IMG/VR virus record: IMGVR_UViG_3300021963_008220
Location: 1-64,000 of that record
Source of the DNA: a virus
DNA length: 64,000 nt
Reading direction: 5' to 3' (one strand)
In this document: positions 1-8,214 of the stretch, in pieces
Numbering within the stretch: position 1 is the first letter of the stretch
How the letters are laid out: every line of letters starts with the position of its first letter
Notes under the pieces: model-generated
Seen by the model: the letters and a program-made list of their open reading frames with translations, nothing else
Databases searched by the model: none
What the model was told of the DNA's origin: nothing
Made by a program: the position numbers and the translations under genes

Positions 1-1529
1 CTGGAGCTAATGGATCTAGCGGAACCTCTGGATCTAGCGGAACCTCTGGATCTAGTGGATCTAGTGGAACCTCTGGAGCTAATGGATCTAGCGGAACCTC
101 TGGATCTAGCGGAACCTCTGGGTCTAGCGGAACCTCCGGGTCCAGCGGGATTACCGGATCTAGTGGAACTTCAGGAACATCTGGACTTGCAGGAATTGCT
201 GGCGTCAATGGTTCTAATGGAACGAGTGGAAGCTCTGGATCCAGCGGAACATCAGGAGCTAATGGATCTAGCGGAACCTCTGGAGCTAACGGATCTAGTG
301 GAACATCCGGGTCTAGTGGAACCTCTGGAGCTAATGGATCTAGCGGAACCTCTGGATCTAGCGGAACCTCTGGATCTAGTGGATCTAGTGGAACCTCTGG
401 AGCTAATGGATCTAGCGGAACCTCTGGATCTAGCGGAACCTCTGGGTCTAGTGGATCTAGTGGAAAAAGCGGATCTAGTGGAACCTCTGGATCTAGTGGA
501 TCTAGTGGATCTAGTGGAACCTCTGGAGCTAATGGATCTAGCGGAACCTCTGGAGCTAATGGATCTAGCGGAACCTCTGGAGCTAATGGATCTAGCGGAT
601 CTAGCGGAACCTCCGGGTCTAACGGATCTAGCGGATCCTCTGGATCTAGCGGAACTACCGGGACCTCTGGACTTGCTGGTATAGCTGGAATTAACGGTTC
701 TAACGGAACATCGGGAATATCTGGAGCTACTGGATCCTCCGGAACGTCGGGAACTACTGGAGTTAGTGGATCGGCTGGTACATCTGGTACATCTGGGTCA
801 GGTTTAACGATTAATAATAATGGAAGTAATCGGATAATAACAGCAAACGGAACTTCCGGACAAGTTGATGCGGAATCAACTTTAACTTACGATGGTACAA
901 CTTTCTCTTTATTGTTCCAGTCCGGAGATGAGGGAGGTGAGATTTTTCTAAACAAACCTGTTACCAATACATCTATCAACACCGGTGTTACTATTGACGT
1001 TTTTCAAAATAGACTTCGCATCTTCGAAAGTGGAGGTACTGCCAGAGGTGCTTATATTGATCTGACAACACAAACCGCTGGAGTTTCTACGAACCTTTCA
1101 CCAAATGCTTGGCTTTATGTAACAAGAAACACGAGTCAAACAATAGGATCGGGTAGCTGGGCAAATAGAGATGTTATTTTCAACAATCAAGTCTATTCTA
1201 ATAACATATCATACAACACATCAACAGGATTGGCTACATTGACTGCGGGAACCTATAGAATAACAGCAAGAATTGCGTGGAGTATGGCTGCTAATTATTT
1301 AGTACAGTTTTCTTTATTTGACAGTGCAAACACTCAGCTGGGTCCAACTACTGAACTGATACAGCCAACTTCAAGTAGTCCCAATACCAGCGATGCTACT
1401 TTTGATATGATATACGATACAGCCTCCTCTATAGACGTTAAAATTAGAACATTAAGTACTACCACAGCTTTATCCGGGGAGTACATTAGAGGGGATTTGA
1501 ATACACAGTTTATTATTCAGAAGCTTTGA
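1..1529 (+). CDS. Collagen-like fibre protein with C1q/TNF-like C-terminal domain (5' end outside window)
   Basis: One open frame (codons in phase with position 3) runs from the left edge to TGA at 1527-1529, so the N-terminus is missing. About 265 residues are uninterrupted Gly-X-Y triplets, mostly GSS, GTS and GAN, a collagen-like triple helix unusually rich in Ser and Thr and lacking proline. The last ~200 residues look like a C1q/TNF-type jelly roll (NISYNTSTGLATLTAGTYRI, then a final strand GDLNTQFIIQKL), a fold that typically trimerises collagen-like stalks. A tail or head fibre is the likely role. TTG at 912 is only an internal codon of the same frame. The repeats are nearly identical at DNA level, so length may vary by slippage. 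Ser/Thr density makes it a plausible substrate for the glycosyltransferases elsewhere in the window (inference). Confidence 0.85.
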   Translation, partial: GANGSSGTSGSSGTSGSSGSSGTSGANGSSGTSGSSGTSGSSGTSGSSGITGSSGTSGTSGLAGIAGVNGSNGTSGSSGSSGTSGANGSSGTSGANGSSGTSGSSGTSGANGSSGTSGSSGTSGSSGSSGTSGANGSSGTSGSSGTSGSSGSSGKSGSSGTSGSSGSSGSSGTSGANGSSGTSGANGSSGTSGANGSSGSSGTSGSNGSSGSSGSSGTTGTSGLAGIAGINGSNGTSGISGATGSSGTSGTTGVSGSAGTSGTSGSGLTINNNGSNRIITANGTSGQVDAESTLTYDGTTFSLLFQSGDEGGEIFLNKPVTNTSINTGVTIDVFQNRLRIFESGGTARGAYIDLTTQTAGVSTNLSPNAWLYVTRNTSQTIGSGSWANRDVIFNNQVYSNNISYNTSTGLATLTAGTYRITARIAWSMAANYLVQFSLFDSANTQLGPTTELIQPTSSSPNTSDATFDMIYDTASSIDVKIRTLSTTTALSGEYIRGDLNTQFIIQKL

Positions 1530-1584
1530 TAATCTTTAGAACTTTTCTTTTTCTTTTTGTATAATGTTTATTAACACAAATTAA

Positions 1585-1992
1585 ATGGCAGTACAAATTT
1601 ATTTACCTGAAAAAATCTACGTTGCTCCGAGTTCAATTCACGGATATGGTGTTTTTGCTAAATCCAGAATAAATGCTGGTGAAATCATAGAGGAATGTAC
1701 AATTCTCGACCTGGATCTATATAGAAATGATAGCTGTTGGCATGTCCTTGAACACTATAGATTTTTCTTCCCGAATCAAAATCCAACCAAACAAGTTATT
1801 CCGACTGGTTATGGTGCTCTCTATAATCATTCAAATAACCCCAATGCAATGTGGAAAAGCTCCGTTTCTAGGGAGACATTTTTCTTTTATGCTATTAGAG
1901 ACATAGAGCAGAATGAGGAGATTTGCACTTATTACGGAGGAGATGATTATTGGGGTCAGGGCAACCGCATGAAACCGGAAGAGTTAAAGTAA
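1585..1992 (+). CDS. SET-domain protein (putative protein lysine methyltransferase)
   Basis: The 135-residue product is little more than a SET domain. Visible are the N-terminal HGYGVFAKSRINAGEIIEE strand pair (residues ~19-37), the GALYNHSNNPNA motif that contacts AdoMet and closes the pseudoknot, and the terminal IRDIEQNEEICTYYG segment with the catalytic-type tyrosine. SET proteins transfer methyl groups from AdoMet to protein lysines. Minimal SET proteins occur in bacteria and in some large viruses. The target here is unknown; host nucleoid or translation proteins are possible. The gene follows the fibre gene after 55 bp and begins an otherwise unassigned small-gene run. Confidence 0.8.
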   Translation: MAVQIYLPEKIYVAPSSIHGYGVFAKSRINAGEIIEECTILDLDLYRNDSCWHVLEHYRFFFPNQNPTKQVIPTGYGALYNHSNNPNAMWKSSVSRETFFFYAIRDIEQNEEICTYYGGDDYWGQGNRMKPEELK

Positions 1993-2003
1993 ATATATAG
2001 AGG

Positions 2004-2429
2004 GTGATACATCTATTAGAGTATGAAAAATATAATCCGGAAGAGGAGTACAAGTCCGATTCTAGAAGATCTTTAAATCTGGATCTTGTTAGAAAAACTG
2101 TTGATTATAAAAGACTAATAGAACTTGGTTTTAAAGAAGACACTTCACACCAACAAGAAATCAACAACACCCTAAAATTCGTCAGAACCACCAATAACAA
2201 GAGTGAGAAGGGGCATGATAAAGTTTTCTATACTATTCACCCAACGGGAAAGGTTAGAAGATACAATCCGGTGAAAAACGAAGATAACCCAGGAGAAAGA
2301 ATGGAAGGCAACGGAAACGATATAAAAGATTTCGGAAAGCCTTTCAGAAGACCATCAGAGTACGGTAAGGGACTTAGATACCTTTGGCAGTATATTAAAC
2401 GTAAACAAGAAAGAGGGAACTATAGATAA
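2004..2429 (+). CDS. Small leader-bearing protein, unknown function
   Basis: The 141-residue product starts at GTG with MIHLLEYEKYNPEEE, a member of the hydrophobic/aromatic-acidic leader family shared by at least thirteen genes here. No ATG gives an equivalent start. The rest is polar and basic (IHPTGKVRRYNP, final YIKRKQERGNYR) with no recognised domain. The stop overlaps the next ATG by one base. The phrase HPTGK recurs near the start of the protein encoded at 2667, which may reflect a shared short motif. Likely a minor virion or injected protein if the leader is a capsid-targeting signal. Confidence 0.7.
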   Translation: MIHLLEYEKYNPEEEYKSDSRRSLNLDLVRKTVDYKRLIELGFKEDTSHQQEINNTLKFVRTTNNKSEKGHDKVFYTIHPTGKVRRYNPVKNEDNPGERMEGNGNDIKDFGKPFRRPSEYGKGLRYLWQYIKRKQERGNYR

Positions 2430-2665
2430 TGAGTGACTGTGGATGCGGCTCAGGTTCAGTTTATGAGCCAATTAAAAGAAAAGCTTCTAAAGAGGAGAGC
2501 AAAATCCTAAACAAATGGATAATTGATAATCTTGGTAGAAAGCTTTTAATACAGGATCCTATTTATGATATATACAATGATATAATTGGTTATATCACTA
2601 AAAATCCGGACGGTAACATCGTTAGAATTTTTAGCACCAACATAAAACAAATTTTAGAAGAATAA
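2429..2665 (+). CDS. Small protein with Cys-rich N-terminus, unknown function
   Basis: The 78-residue product begins MSDCGCGSGS, giving two closely spaced cysteines, followed by a lysine-rich segment and a small beta-rich C-terminus (DIIGYITKNPDGNIVRIF). It is coupled to the upstream gene through a TAATG overlap and ends one base before the next start, so the three genes 2004-3131 form one translation unit. No family recognised. Confidence 0.65.
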   Translation: MSDCGCGSGSVYEPIKRKASKEESKILNKWIIDNLGRKLLIQDPIYDIYNDIIGYITKNPDGNIVRIFSTNIKQILEE

Positions 2666-2666
2666 T

Positions 2667-3131
2667 ATGTTTCACCCAACAGGAAAAATGCCAAACGGAA
2701 AAACCTTAATCTGCATGATGGATGAAGAGGATGAACTGGATAACGTTATTGATGAATGTGAATCACCTTCACAGTATGTTAAAGCTATCACGGAATGGTT
2801 AAATGAAAATAATTACTGTGTAGAGTGCTGGCAGCTTAAAGAGTATCTTAAAGCTAAAGGTATGAACGAGGAGCAAGTAAATGAAGACATGGTAGCTGCT
2901 GCTCCTGCACCAGGCCTAGCTACTTTAGGAAACGTTGGAGGTATGGGAAATCCAGCTCCTCCAAGCCCAGCAGGTGCAACTAACAGCGGATTCTACAATT
3001 CTGCTAATAATGGATCTGGTGATAAGTTTACCAGTTTAACTGTTGGAACTCCAGCAGCAAAAGCAAAAAAGCACACAAAAACTATTGTGAGCTACTTGGA
3101 TTTCATAAAGAAGAAAAAGAAAAAAGCATAA
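2667..3131 (+). CDS. Protein with Ala/Pro/Gly linker and basic C-terminal SYLDF tail, unknown function
   Basis: The 154-residue product has an acidic globular part (residues 1-75), a low-complexity Ala/Pro/Gly/Asn linker (about 76-130) and a strongly basic end. The tail ends with IVSYLDFIKKKKKKA, which resembles the N-terminal leaders of neighbouring genes but sits at the C-terminus. The minus-strand gene at 29611 ends in a comparable VLSFKDFFGKN. The layout suggests a virion-associated protein; the function is not known. A strong terminator follows. Confidence 0.65.
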   Translation: MFHPTGKMPNGKTLICMMDEEDELDNVIDECESPSQYVKAITEWLNENNYCVECWQLKEYLKAKGMNEEQVNEDMVAAAPAPGLATLGNVGGMGNPAPPSPAGATNSGFYNSANNGSGDKFTSLTVGTPAAKAKKHTKTIVSYLDFIKKKKKKA

Positions 3132-3149
3132 TAAAATCCCTAATATGAC

Positions 3150-3177
3150 AAGCCCGTTCGAAAGACGGGCTTTTTTG
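3150..3177 (+). terminator. Rho-independent terminator after the 2004-3131 gene group
   Basis: Seven-pair stem AGCCCGT/ACGGGCT (3151-3157 with 3165-3171), loop TCGAAAG, followed by a run of T. Confidence 0.85.
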
Positions 3178-3184
3178 TTGCTTC

Positions 3185-3233
3185 ATAAAAGACAAAAAGT
3201 CACTTATCATATTTTAATAAAAGACAAAAAGTC
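3185..3233. repeat. Tandem 17-bp direct repeat upstream of dnaK
   Basis: ATAAAAGACAAAAAGTC occurs exactly at 3185-3201 and 3217-3233, start-to-start 32 bp (about three helical turns). The position between a terminator and the dnaK start suggests paired binding sites for a regulator. Confidence 0.7.
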
Positions 3234-3283
3234 CATATTTCCCATTCGGAACTTTATTTGACGGAGATAGTTAGAGAAAAACA

Positions 3284-3298
3284 ATTCCATTATGGAAT
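3284..3298. promoter_or_regulatory. Palindrome in the dnaK leader
   Basis: ATTCCAT-T-ATGGAAT is a perfect 7+7 inverted repeat 40 bp before the dnaK ATG. It lacks a T run, so it is more likely an operator or a small mRNA hairpin than a terminator. Confidence 0.5.
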
Positions 3299-3338
3299 CT
3301 TTTCGTAAAAATCAACTAAAAATAATAAATTTAAACAA

Positions 3339-5222
3339 ATGGCAAAAGTAATTGGTATTGACCTAGGAACAACAAATTCATGTGTTTCCGTAATTGAAGG
3401 AAGCACCCCTGCAGTTATTGTTAACTCAGAAGGAAAGAGAACTACCCCAAGTGTGGTTTCATTTAAAGATGGTGAAATTAGAATCGGAGATCCTGCAAAG
3501 AGACAAGCGATAACAAATCCAGAAAACACCGTTTACTCAGTAAAAAGATTCATTGGGTCTAATTACAATGAGATTAAGAGCGAGGCTGGTAAAATGCCTT
3601 ATAAAGTTAAGAACGAAAAAGGCGGTAAAGTGGTTGTCGAAGCAAACGGCAAAACTTACGTACCGCAGGAGATCTCTGCAATGGTTCTACAGAACTTAAG
3701 AAAAACTGCAGAAGATTATTTAGGTGAGGACGTCAAACAGGCTGTGATCACAGTTCCTGCATACTTCAACGATAGCCAGAGACAAGCAACAAAAGAAGCT
3801 GGAGAAATTGCGGGATTGGAGGTACTTCGTATTATTAACGAGCCTACAGCTGCTGCTTTAGCTTATGGATTAGATAAAGGAGATAAAGATGTTAAAGTTG
3901 CAGTGTATGACTTAGGCGGAGGTACATTCGACGTTTCTATATTAGAAATCGGATCTGGTGTATTTGAGGTTCTTTCTACAAACGGTGACACCCATTTAGG
4001 AGGAGATAACTTCGATGAGAAGATTATTGATTGGATCGTATCTGAATTTAAGGCTGAAACAGGGATCGATGCTGCTAAGGATCCAATGGCTTATCAAAGA
4101 ATTAGGGAAGGTGCGGAGAAGGCTAAGGTTGAACTTTCTGCTTCTAACGAAACCGAGATTAATCTCCCTTATTTGAGCGCAAACTCTGAAGGTCCTAAGC
4201 ATTTCGTAAAGAGATTATCTAAAGCACAATTTGAGTCTATGTGCGAGGATCTTATTAAGAGAACATTAGAACCATGTAGGAAAGCCCTAAAAGATGCCGG
4301 ATTAACAGCAGAACAAGTTGACGAGGTTATCCTGGTTGGTGGATCTACTAGAATTCCTAAAGTTCAGGAAGAGGTTGAAAAGCTATTTGGTAAAAAACCT
4401 TCGAAGGGAGTTAACCCAGACGAGGTGGTAGCTATTGGTGCTGCTATTCAAGGTGGTGTATTAGCTGGAGATATCAAAGACGTACTTTTATTAGACGTTA
4501 CCCCACTTTCTTTAGGTATAGAAACTGTAGGCGGTGTATTTACTAAGCTAATTGAGTCTAATACAACAATCCCAGTAACAAAGAGTGAGGTATTCTCTAC
4601 TGCTGCTGATAATCAACCAGCTGTTGAAATCCACGTGTTACAGGGAGAAAGATCAATGGCTATCGATAACAGATCACTTGGCAGATTCCAATTAACAGAT
4701 ATCCCTCCTGCAATGAGGGGTATTCCTAAAATTGAGGTTACCTTTGATATCGATGCCAACGGGATCATCAAAGTTTCTGCTAAAGACCAAGGAACAGGAA
4801 AAGCACAAAACATTAGAATTGAATCTGGATCTAAGTTAAGCGACGAAGAGATCGAAAAAATGAGGAATGAAGCTAAGCTTAACGAAGAAGCTGATAAGGA
4901 GAGATTGAGAAAATCTCAGGTCGTTAACACTGCTGATTCCATGTGTTTCCAAATGGAAAAAGCTATTGAAGACTTCGGTGAAAAGATCTCGGATTCCGAT
5001 AGAGAAGAGATGAAATCTAAAATCCAGGAACTAAGATCAATTAAAGATGGCGAGGATGTTGATGCTATTGAAGCTAAAATGAAAGAACTTGGTGACAAGA
5101 TGAACGAGATAGCTTCGGCTGTATATGCAGCAGCCCAGCAATCTCAATCTGAGGATTCGGCAGAAAATACAAGCGAAAGCAACGAGGAAGTTCAAGAAGC
5201 AGAGTACGAGGAGATTAAATAA
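3339..5222 (+). CDS. dnaK: DnaK (Hsp70) chaperone
   Basis: The 627-residue product is a full-length Hsp70, close to the usual ~635. The ATPase domain has [10 protein letters not shown] (residues 5-14), [13 protein letters not shown] (~188) and [13 protein letters not shown] (~330). The linker [16 protein letters not shown], the substrate domain and a helical lid follow, and the protein ends [11 protein letters not shown], like the conserved end of bacterial DnaK. It should bind unfolded clients in an ATP cycle with DnaJ; a complete DnaJ is encoded at 21840. No GrpE is seen, so a host exchange factor may be used. DnaK is rare in phages. It has its own transcription unit with repeat elements upstream and a terminator downstream. 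Confidence 0.97.
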   Translation: MAKVIGIDLGTTNSCVSVIEGSTPAVIVNSEGKRTTPSVVSFKDGEIRIGDPAKRQAITNPENTVYSVKRFIGSNYNEIKSEAGKMPYKVKNEKGGKVVVEANGKTYVPQEISAMVLQNLRKTAEDYLGEDVKQAVITVPAYFNDSQRQATKEAGEIAGLEVLRIINEPTAAALAYGLDKGDKDVKVAVYDLGGGTFDVSILEIGSGVFEVLSTNGDTHLGGDNFDEKIIDWIVSEFKAETGIDAAKDPMAYQRIREGAEKAKVELSASNETEINLPYLSANSEGPKHFVKRLSKAQFESMCEDLIKRTLEPCRKALKDAGLTAEQVDEVILVGGSTRIPKVQEEVEKLFGKKPSKGVNPDEVVAIGAAIQGGVLAGDIKDVLLLDVTPLSLGIETVGGVFTKLIESNTTIPVTKSEVFSTAADNQPAVEIHVLQGERSMAIDNRSLGRFQLTDIPPAMRGIPKIEVTFDIDANGIIKVSAKDQGTGKAQNIRIESGSKLSDEEIEKMRNEAKLNEEADKERLRKSQVVNTADSMCFQMEKAIEDFGEKISDSDREEMKSKIQELRSIKDGEDVDAIEAKMKELGDKMNEIASAVYAAAQQSQSEDSAENTSESNEEVQEAEYEEIK

Positions 5223-5240
5223 GCATTTTACATAGATTAA

Positions 5241-5269
5241 AAGCCGGGATTAACTATCCTGGCTTTTTT
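5241..5269 (+). terminator. Terminator of dnaK
   Basis: Stem AAGCCGGGAT/ATCCTGGCTT with loop TAACT (one G.U pair), followed by TTTTTT. Confidence 0.85.
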
Positions 5270-5271
5270 GT

Positions 5272-5279
5272 GATATATA
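5272..5279 (+). promoter_or_regulatory. GATATATA octamer upstream of ferritin-like gene
   Basis: The octamer lies 22 bases before the ATG at 5302 and directly after the dnaK terminator. The same octamer precedes several other leader-bearing genes and may be a late-promoter element akin to the T4 late TATAAATA box (inference). Confidence 0.45.
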
Positions 5280-5301
5280 GTAATGTAAAAAAATATATCA
5301 G

Positions 5302-5874
5302 ATGAAAACATTTAAACATTTCAAGGGCGGAACTAACGAAGGTCTAGAGCTCGAAGGCATAGAAATAACATCAGCTTCTGGCGTTACCTCTCCCAAATCT
5401 CTTCCTGCTGATATTGTTGCAGTATTCGAAAAAAGACTAGCAGATGAGTATATCGCTCACTACACATATAGAAACGCAGCTAACTGGTGTAGAAACGCAA
5501 ATTATAAAAAAGCCGCTGCTTATTTCGAAGGTGAAGCAGCAGAGGAATTAGAACATGCTAAAGGACTCCAGGATTATTTGACCCAGTGGAACATTCTTCC
5601 CCAGATTCCTGCAGTAAACGTACCTAACGAATTTGATTCATTAGTCAATATTATTGACGAAGCTTACGACATCGAATATAAGTTATTGCAAAGCTATTCT
5701 GCCCTTCAGCACGCCCTTTGTGATTCACACCCAGCAACTTTCAACTTCATCCAAAAATATGTTGATATTCAGAATGAGTCAGTTGGAGCTTACTCTGATC
5801 TATTAAATGCACTCATGTTAATCAACATAGATAACAAATTAGATCTTTTGATTTTCGAGGAAAGATATTTCTAA
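5302..5874 (+). CDS. Ferritin-like diiron protein with capsid-targeting-type leader
   Basis: The 190-residue product begins with a leader (MKTFKHFKGGTNEG), then a linker to about residue 35. A ferritin four-helix bundle follows: EKRLADEYIAHYTYRNAANW, then AAAYFEGEAAEELEHAKGLQ with the E..EE..HA ligand pattern, then EAYDIEYKLLQ and FIQKYVDIQNES. These Glu and His residues match a ferroxidase diiron centre. Ferritins oxidise and store iron as oligomeric shells. A tagged copy could be carried in the virion or could manage iron during infection; neither is shown. Dps is an alternative but the helix pattern fits ferritin better. Confidence 0.85.
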   Translation: MKTFKHFKGGTNEGLELEGIEITSASGVTSPKSLPADIVAVFEKRLADEYIAHYTYRNAANWCRNANYKKAAAYFEGEAAEELEHAKGLQDYLTQWNILPQIPAVNVPNEFDSLVNIIDEAYDIEYKLLQSYSALQHALCDSHPATFNFIQKYVDIQNESVGAYSDLLNALMLINIDNKLDLLIFEERYF

Positions 5875-5887
5875 ATAGAAATTATTT

Positions 5888-6208
5888 ATGAAGCACATTA
5901 AAGGAATAAACGAAGGCATGCCATTTTTTACCACATTTAGTGGCCCGGTAACTTTCATGAATGCTGTTAAAATTTACGACAAAAATGATTTCTTTAAATT
6001 CGATAAAGAAGTTATTAAAGAATGTGGTAAATTAAAGAAAAAATACCAAGGTCCAGATGCTAAAGCATACTTCGATTCCTTAGTATCGAATTCTCCAGTT
6101 CTTGTAATTGACATGGACGAAAACAGAAAGCTTATAATAAACTACAATCAGGAAACTCAGAATTACGACATTGTCGAAGAGGAATATGGATGGGGAAGTG
6201 GATGGTAA
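5888..6208 (+). CDS. Small leader-bearing protein, unknown function
   Basis: The 106-residue product starts MKHIKGINEG, the shortest form of the leader family, ending in NEG where a T4-type prohead protease would cut. The remainder is a small mixed alpha/beta protein (SPVLVIDMDENRKLIINYN) with an acidic, Gly/Trp-rich C-terminus. It lies 13 bp after the ferritin-like gene and is probably cotranscribed with it. Confidence 0.7.
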   Translation: MKHIKGINEGMPFFTTFSGPVTFMNAVKIYDKNDFFKFDKEVIKECGKLKKKYQGPDAKAYFDSLVSNSPVLVIDMDENRKLIINYNQETQNYDIVEEEYGWGSGW

Positions 6209-6228
6209 AAAACTAATAAATTAAAATT

Positions 6229-6483
6229 ATGAAGCATATCAAATTATTCGAGAATTTTTCAGCTAAAAAATTTACTGACGCTGAATTAGAGAAAATAAAA
6301 TCCGATGTTGTAAGATTATCCCAACCCGGCTTTTTCGATCGTTGGGAACTACCTGCATATTTGGCAGAGGTAAGCGATAATGACCCTGAAACCGAGGAAT
6401 ATCTAGTTAATCTATTAAAGGACAAGGGTGTTGATTTTACCGGAACAGATTATGAAGATCCGATCTATTTTAAAAGAAGATAA
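6229..6483 (+). CDS. Small leader-bearing acidic protein, unknown function
   Basis: The 84-residue product begins MKHIKLFENFSAKKF, the clearest copy of the leader. The rest is acidic and helical with no known domain. Third leader-bearing gene in a row; the operon ends in a terminator at 6505. Confidence 0.75.
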   Translation: MKHIKLFENFSAKKFTDAELEKIKSDVVRLSQPGFFDRWELPAYLAEVSDNDPETEEYLVNLLKDKGVDFTGTDYEDPIYFKRR

Positions 6484-6504
6484 GAATAAGAAATAATTTC
6501 AAAA

Positions 6505-6539
6505 TAAAGCCGGGCCAAAAAGCTCGGCTTTATTTTTTT
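6505..6539 (+). terminator. Terminator after the 5302-6483 leader-gene operon
   Basis: Stem AAAGCCGGGC/GCTCGGCTTT (one G.U pair) with loop CAAAAA, then a T-rich tract. The T tract doubles as the upstream part of the next promoter. Confidence 0.85.
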
Positions 6540-6564
6540 ATACCGGATCCTTTCCTTATATTTG
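6533..6564 (+). promoter_or_regulatory. Host-type promoter for the glycosylase operon
   Basis: A T tract and CCG (6543-6545) are followed, 14 bases on, by TATATTTG (6557-6564), the Bacteroidota -7 element TAnnTTTG. The same spacing recurs at six other sites in the window with intact TAnnTTTG-type elements. Confidence 0.8.
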
Positions 6565-6579
6565 CAAAAAAAAGAAGAA

Positions 6580-7392
6580 ATGCCAGAAGGACCGGAAGTA
6601 AGAAGAATGGCCGAGGGATTGGCCAAAAGAATAGTTGGTAAGGACCTAACTGAGGCTGAAATACTCGGGGGTAAGTGGTTAAAGAAAGAACCTACAGGAA
6701 TTGATATTATTAGGCAGAGCCTATCAAAAGGGCCTCTCCGAGTGGAATGGGTTAAGGTTAAAGGCAAATTCATCTACGCCAAAATGGGGAATTTGTTTAT
6801 GTGGAACACTCTAGGCATGAGCGGAGGCTGGAGAGATCTTAGAGGAAAGCATTCGCATTTCGTTCTTAGACTTTCTGATTCTTCTGAGGTTTTCTTTGAG
6901 GATGTAAGAAGATTCGGTAATATCTCTTTCCACTCAGATCCCGACGAGATCCAAAAGAAGTTGAATGGAGCAGGTCCGGATATGTTGAATAGCGAGGTGT
7001 CCTTTTCTGAGTTTTATGCTAGACTATCAAAATCACCAAACAAGAATATCTGTAAAGCTATCATGGATCAGAAAGTGATCTCTGGGGTAGGTAACTACAT
7101 AAAATCAGAAGCACTGTACAGAGCTGGCATTTCACCCCACTTAAAGATCTCCGAAATCCCACAGGATAGGATGGAGAAGCTTTGCGAGTGGATAAAAACG
7201 ATAATCCGGACTTCTTACGAGCAAGGTGGAGCGACACTAGCCACATACACAGACATGGACAATAACCACGGGGACTTTGTATTCTCTTTCCATGTTTATC
7301 GCAAGGATAAAGATCCTCTGGGTAACACAGTTCTTCACGAGGTTACAGAGGACGGTAGGATGACACATTGGGTTTCTGAAATGCAAAGCTAA
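6580..7392 (+). CDS. Fpg/Nei-family DNA glycosylase with zincless finger
   Basis: Start set at ATG 6580 so that the mature protein begins PEGPEVRR, the catalytic N-terminus of Nei-type enzymes (Pro as nucleophile, Glu as acid). A TTG at 6562 lies inside the promoter. The 270-residue product has the beta-sandwich domain, the H2TH helix region (ICKAIMDQKVISGVGNY) and a C-terminal finger ending GRMTHWVSEMQ. In normal Fpg/Nei the finger has four zinc cysteines (GRxTxxCxxCQ); here they are Val, Met and non-Cys residues, while the Arg is kept. This matches the zincless finger of human NEIL1 and a mimivirus Nei. It should excise oxidised bases and nick the strand. Overlaps the next gene by one base. 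Confidence 0.9.
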   Translation: MPEGPEVRRMAEGLAKRIVGKDLTEAEILGGKWLKKEPTGIDIIRQSLSKGPLRVEWVKVKGKFIYAKMGNLFMWNTLGMSGGWRDLRGKHSHFVLRLSDSSEVFFEDVRRFGNISFHSDPDEIQKKLNGAGPDMLNSEVSFSEFYARLSKSPNKNICKAIMDQKVISGVGNYIKSEALYRAGISPHLKISEIPQDRMEKLCEWIKTIIRTSYEQGGATLATYTDMDNNHGDFVFSFHVYRKDKDPLGNTVLHEVTEDGRMTHWVSEMQS

Positions 7393-7781
7393 TGGCGGAA
7401 AGGGAAATTCTAATACAGGAGGATTACTTAGACAACCCATGGAGAATGATGGTTTGTTGCATCCTGCTAAATCAAACAAACAACAAGCAAGTAAGACCGA
7501 TTTTAAGCTCCGTATTTGAGCTTATTCCTGATCCTATATCTACTATTGGGTGTGATCCCGAAAAGCTAGCAGCGGTCATAAAAACCACCGGATTTCAGAA
7601 CGTAAAAGCATCCCGGATAATAAAGCTTAGCCAAAAATGGGTTGATGGATTTGAACATGTGAGCCAGTTACCAGGGATTGGTAAATACGGAGTAGATTCA
7701 TGGGATATTTTTATAGAGGGTAATCTATCTGTTACTCCAACTGATAAAAAATTAATAGGTTACTTGGAATATATAAAATAA
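7392..7781 (+). CDS. HhH-GPD DNA glycosylase, MBD4-like
   Basis: The 129-residue product aligns by eye with the glycosylase domain of MBD4: DNPWRMMVCCILLNQTNNK at the start, the helix-hairpin-helix LPGIGKYGVDSWDIF, and TPTDKKLIGYL with the catalytic aspartate (HPEDHKLN in MBD4). MBD4 removes T or U opposite G, the products of deamination of methylated or plain cytosine. Coupled by ATG/TAA overlap to the Nei-like gene, so the two repair glycosylases are made together. It is shorter than EndoIII and lacks the iron-sulfur cluster cysteines. Confidence 0.85.
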   Translation: MAEREILIQEDYLDNPWRMMVCCILLNQTNNKQVRPILSSVFELIPDPISTIGCDPEKLAAVIKTTGFQNVKASRIIKLSQKWVDGFEHVSQLPGIGKYGVDSWDIFIEGNLSVTPTDKKLIGYLEYIK

Positions 7782-7800
7782 AAAAATTAAATCATCAACT

Positions 7801-8163
7801 ATGAAACGAATAAAATTATACGAAGTTTTCTTTTACGGACAGGATGGAAATACTGGGTCTATGGATTCGAGCGTTCCGAATCGCGGAAAATCTGGTATGG
7901 TTTATCTTGATATGCTTCCTAAAGGTCTTAAAAATGAACTGACAAGACCTGTTAAAGATATGCTTATGAATTCTAATGCGTCAGATTGGGATGCCCTGGA
8001 TTACATCATGCCAAAAATAGAAAAATTGATGGCTAAGTCGGGACTTCAGTGGAATAGATTTCCGGGGATGATGAGTATTTCGGGTATAAAAACTATGGAT
8101 CAATTTATAAACTGGTTGGAAAAAGGATATTGCCAGGCATTAGAAGATGCTTATTTCTCCTAA
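7801..8163 (+). CDS. Leader-bearing protein, unknown function
   Basis: The 120-residue product starts MKRIKLYEVFFYGQDG, a variant of the leader family. The body is helical with no recognised motif. An AATATATA element (7768-7775) lies 25 bases upstream, a near match to the GATATATA octamer found before other tagged genes. It is convergent with the minus-strand genes to its right. Confidence 0.7.
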   Translation: MKRIKLYEVFFYGQDGNTGSMDSSVPNRGKSGMVYLDMLPKGLKNELTRPVKDMLMNSNASDWDALDYIMPKIEKLMAKSGLQWNRFPGMMSISGIKTMDQFINWLEKGYCQALEDAYFS

Positions 8164-8214
8164 ACTATAGATCCCTGTATTTAAGCTTATACCGGATTCT
8201 CTACCTACTGTTTA

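Noticed and set aside
10-684. 224-residue frame of MDLAEPLDL-type repeats
   Set aside because: It is the +1 shadow of the Gly-X-Y repeats; the frame in phase with position 3 runs on without stop to 1529 and carries a folded C-terminal domain.
1-800. CRISPR-like repeat array
   Set aside because: The periodicity is 9 bp (Gly-X-Y codons) without spacers; it is coding repeat.
912-1529. Separate gene starting with TTG at 912
   Set aside because: The reading frame is open and continuous with the collagen-like repeats upstream; TTG is an internal Leu codon.
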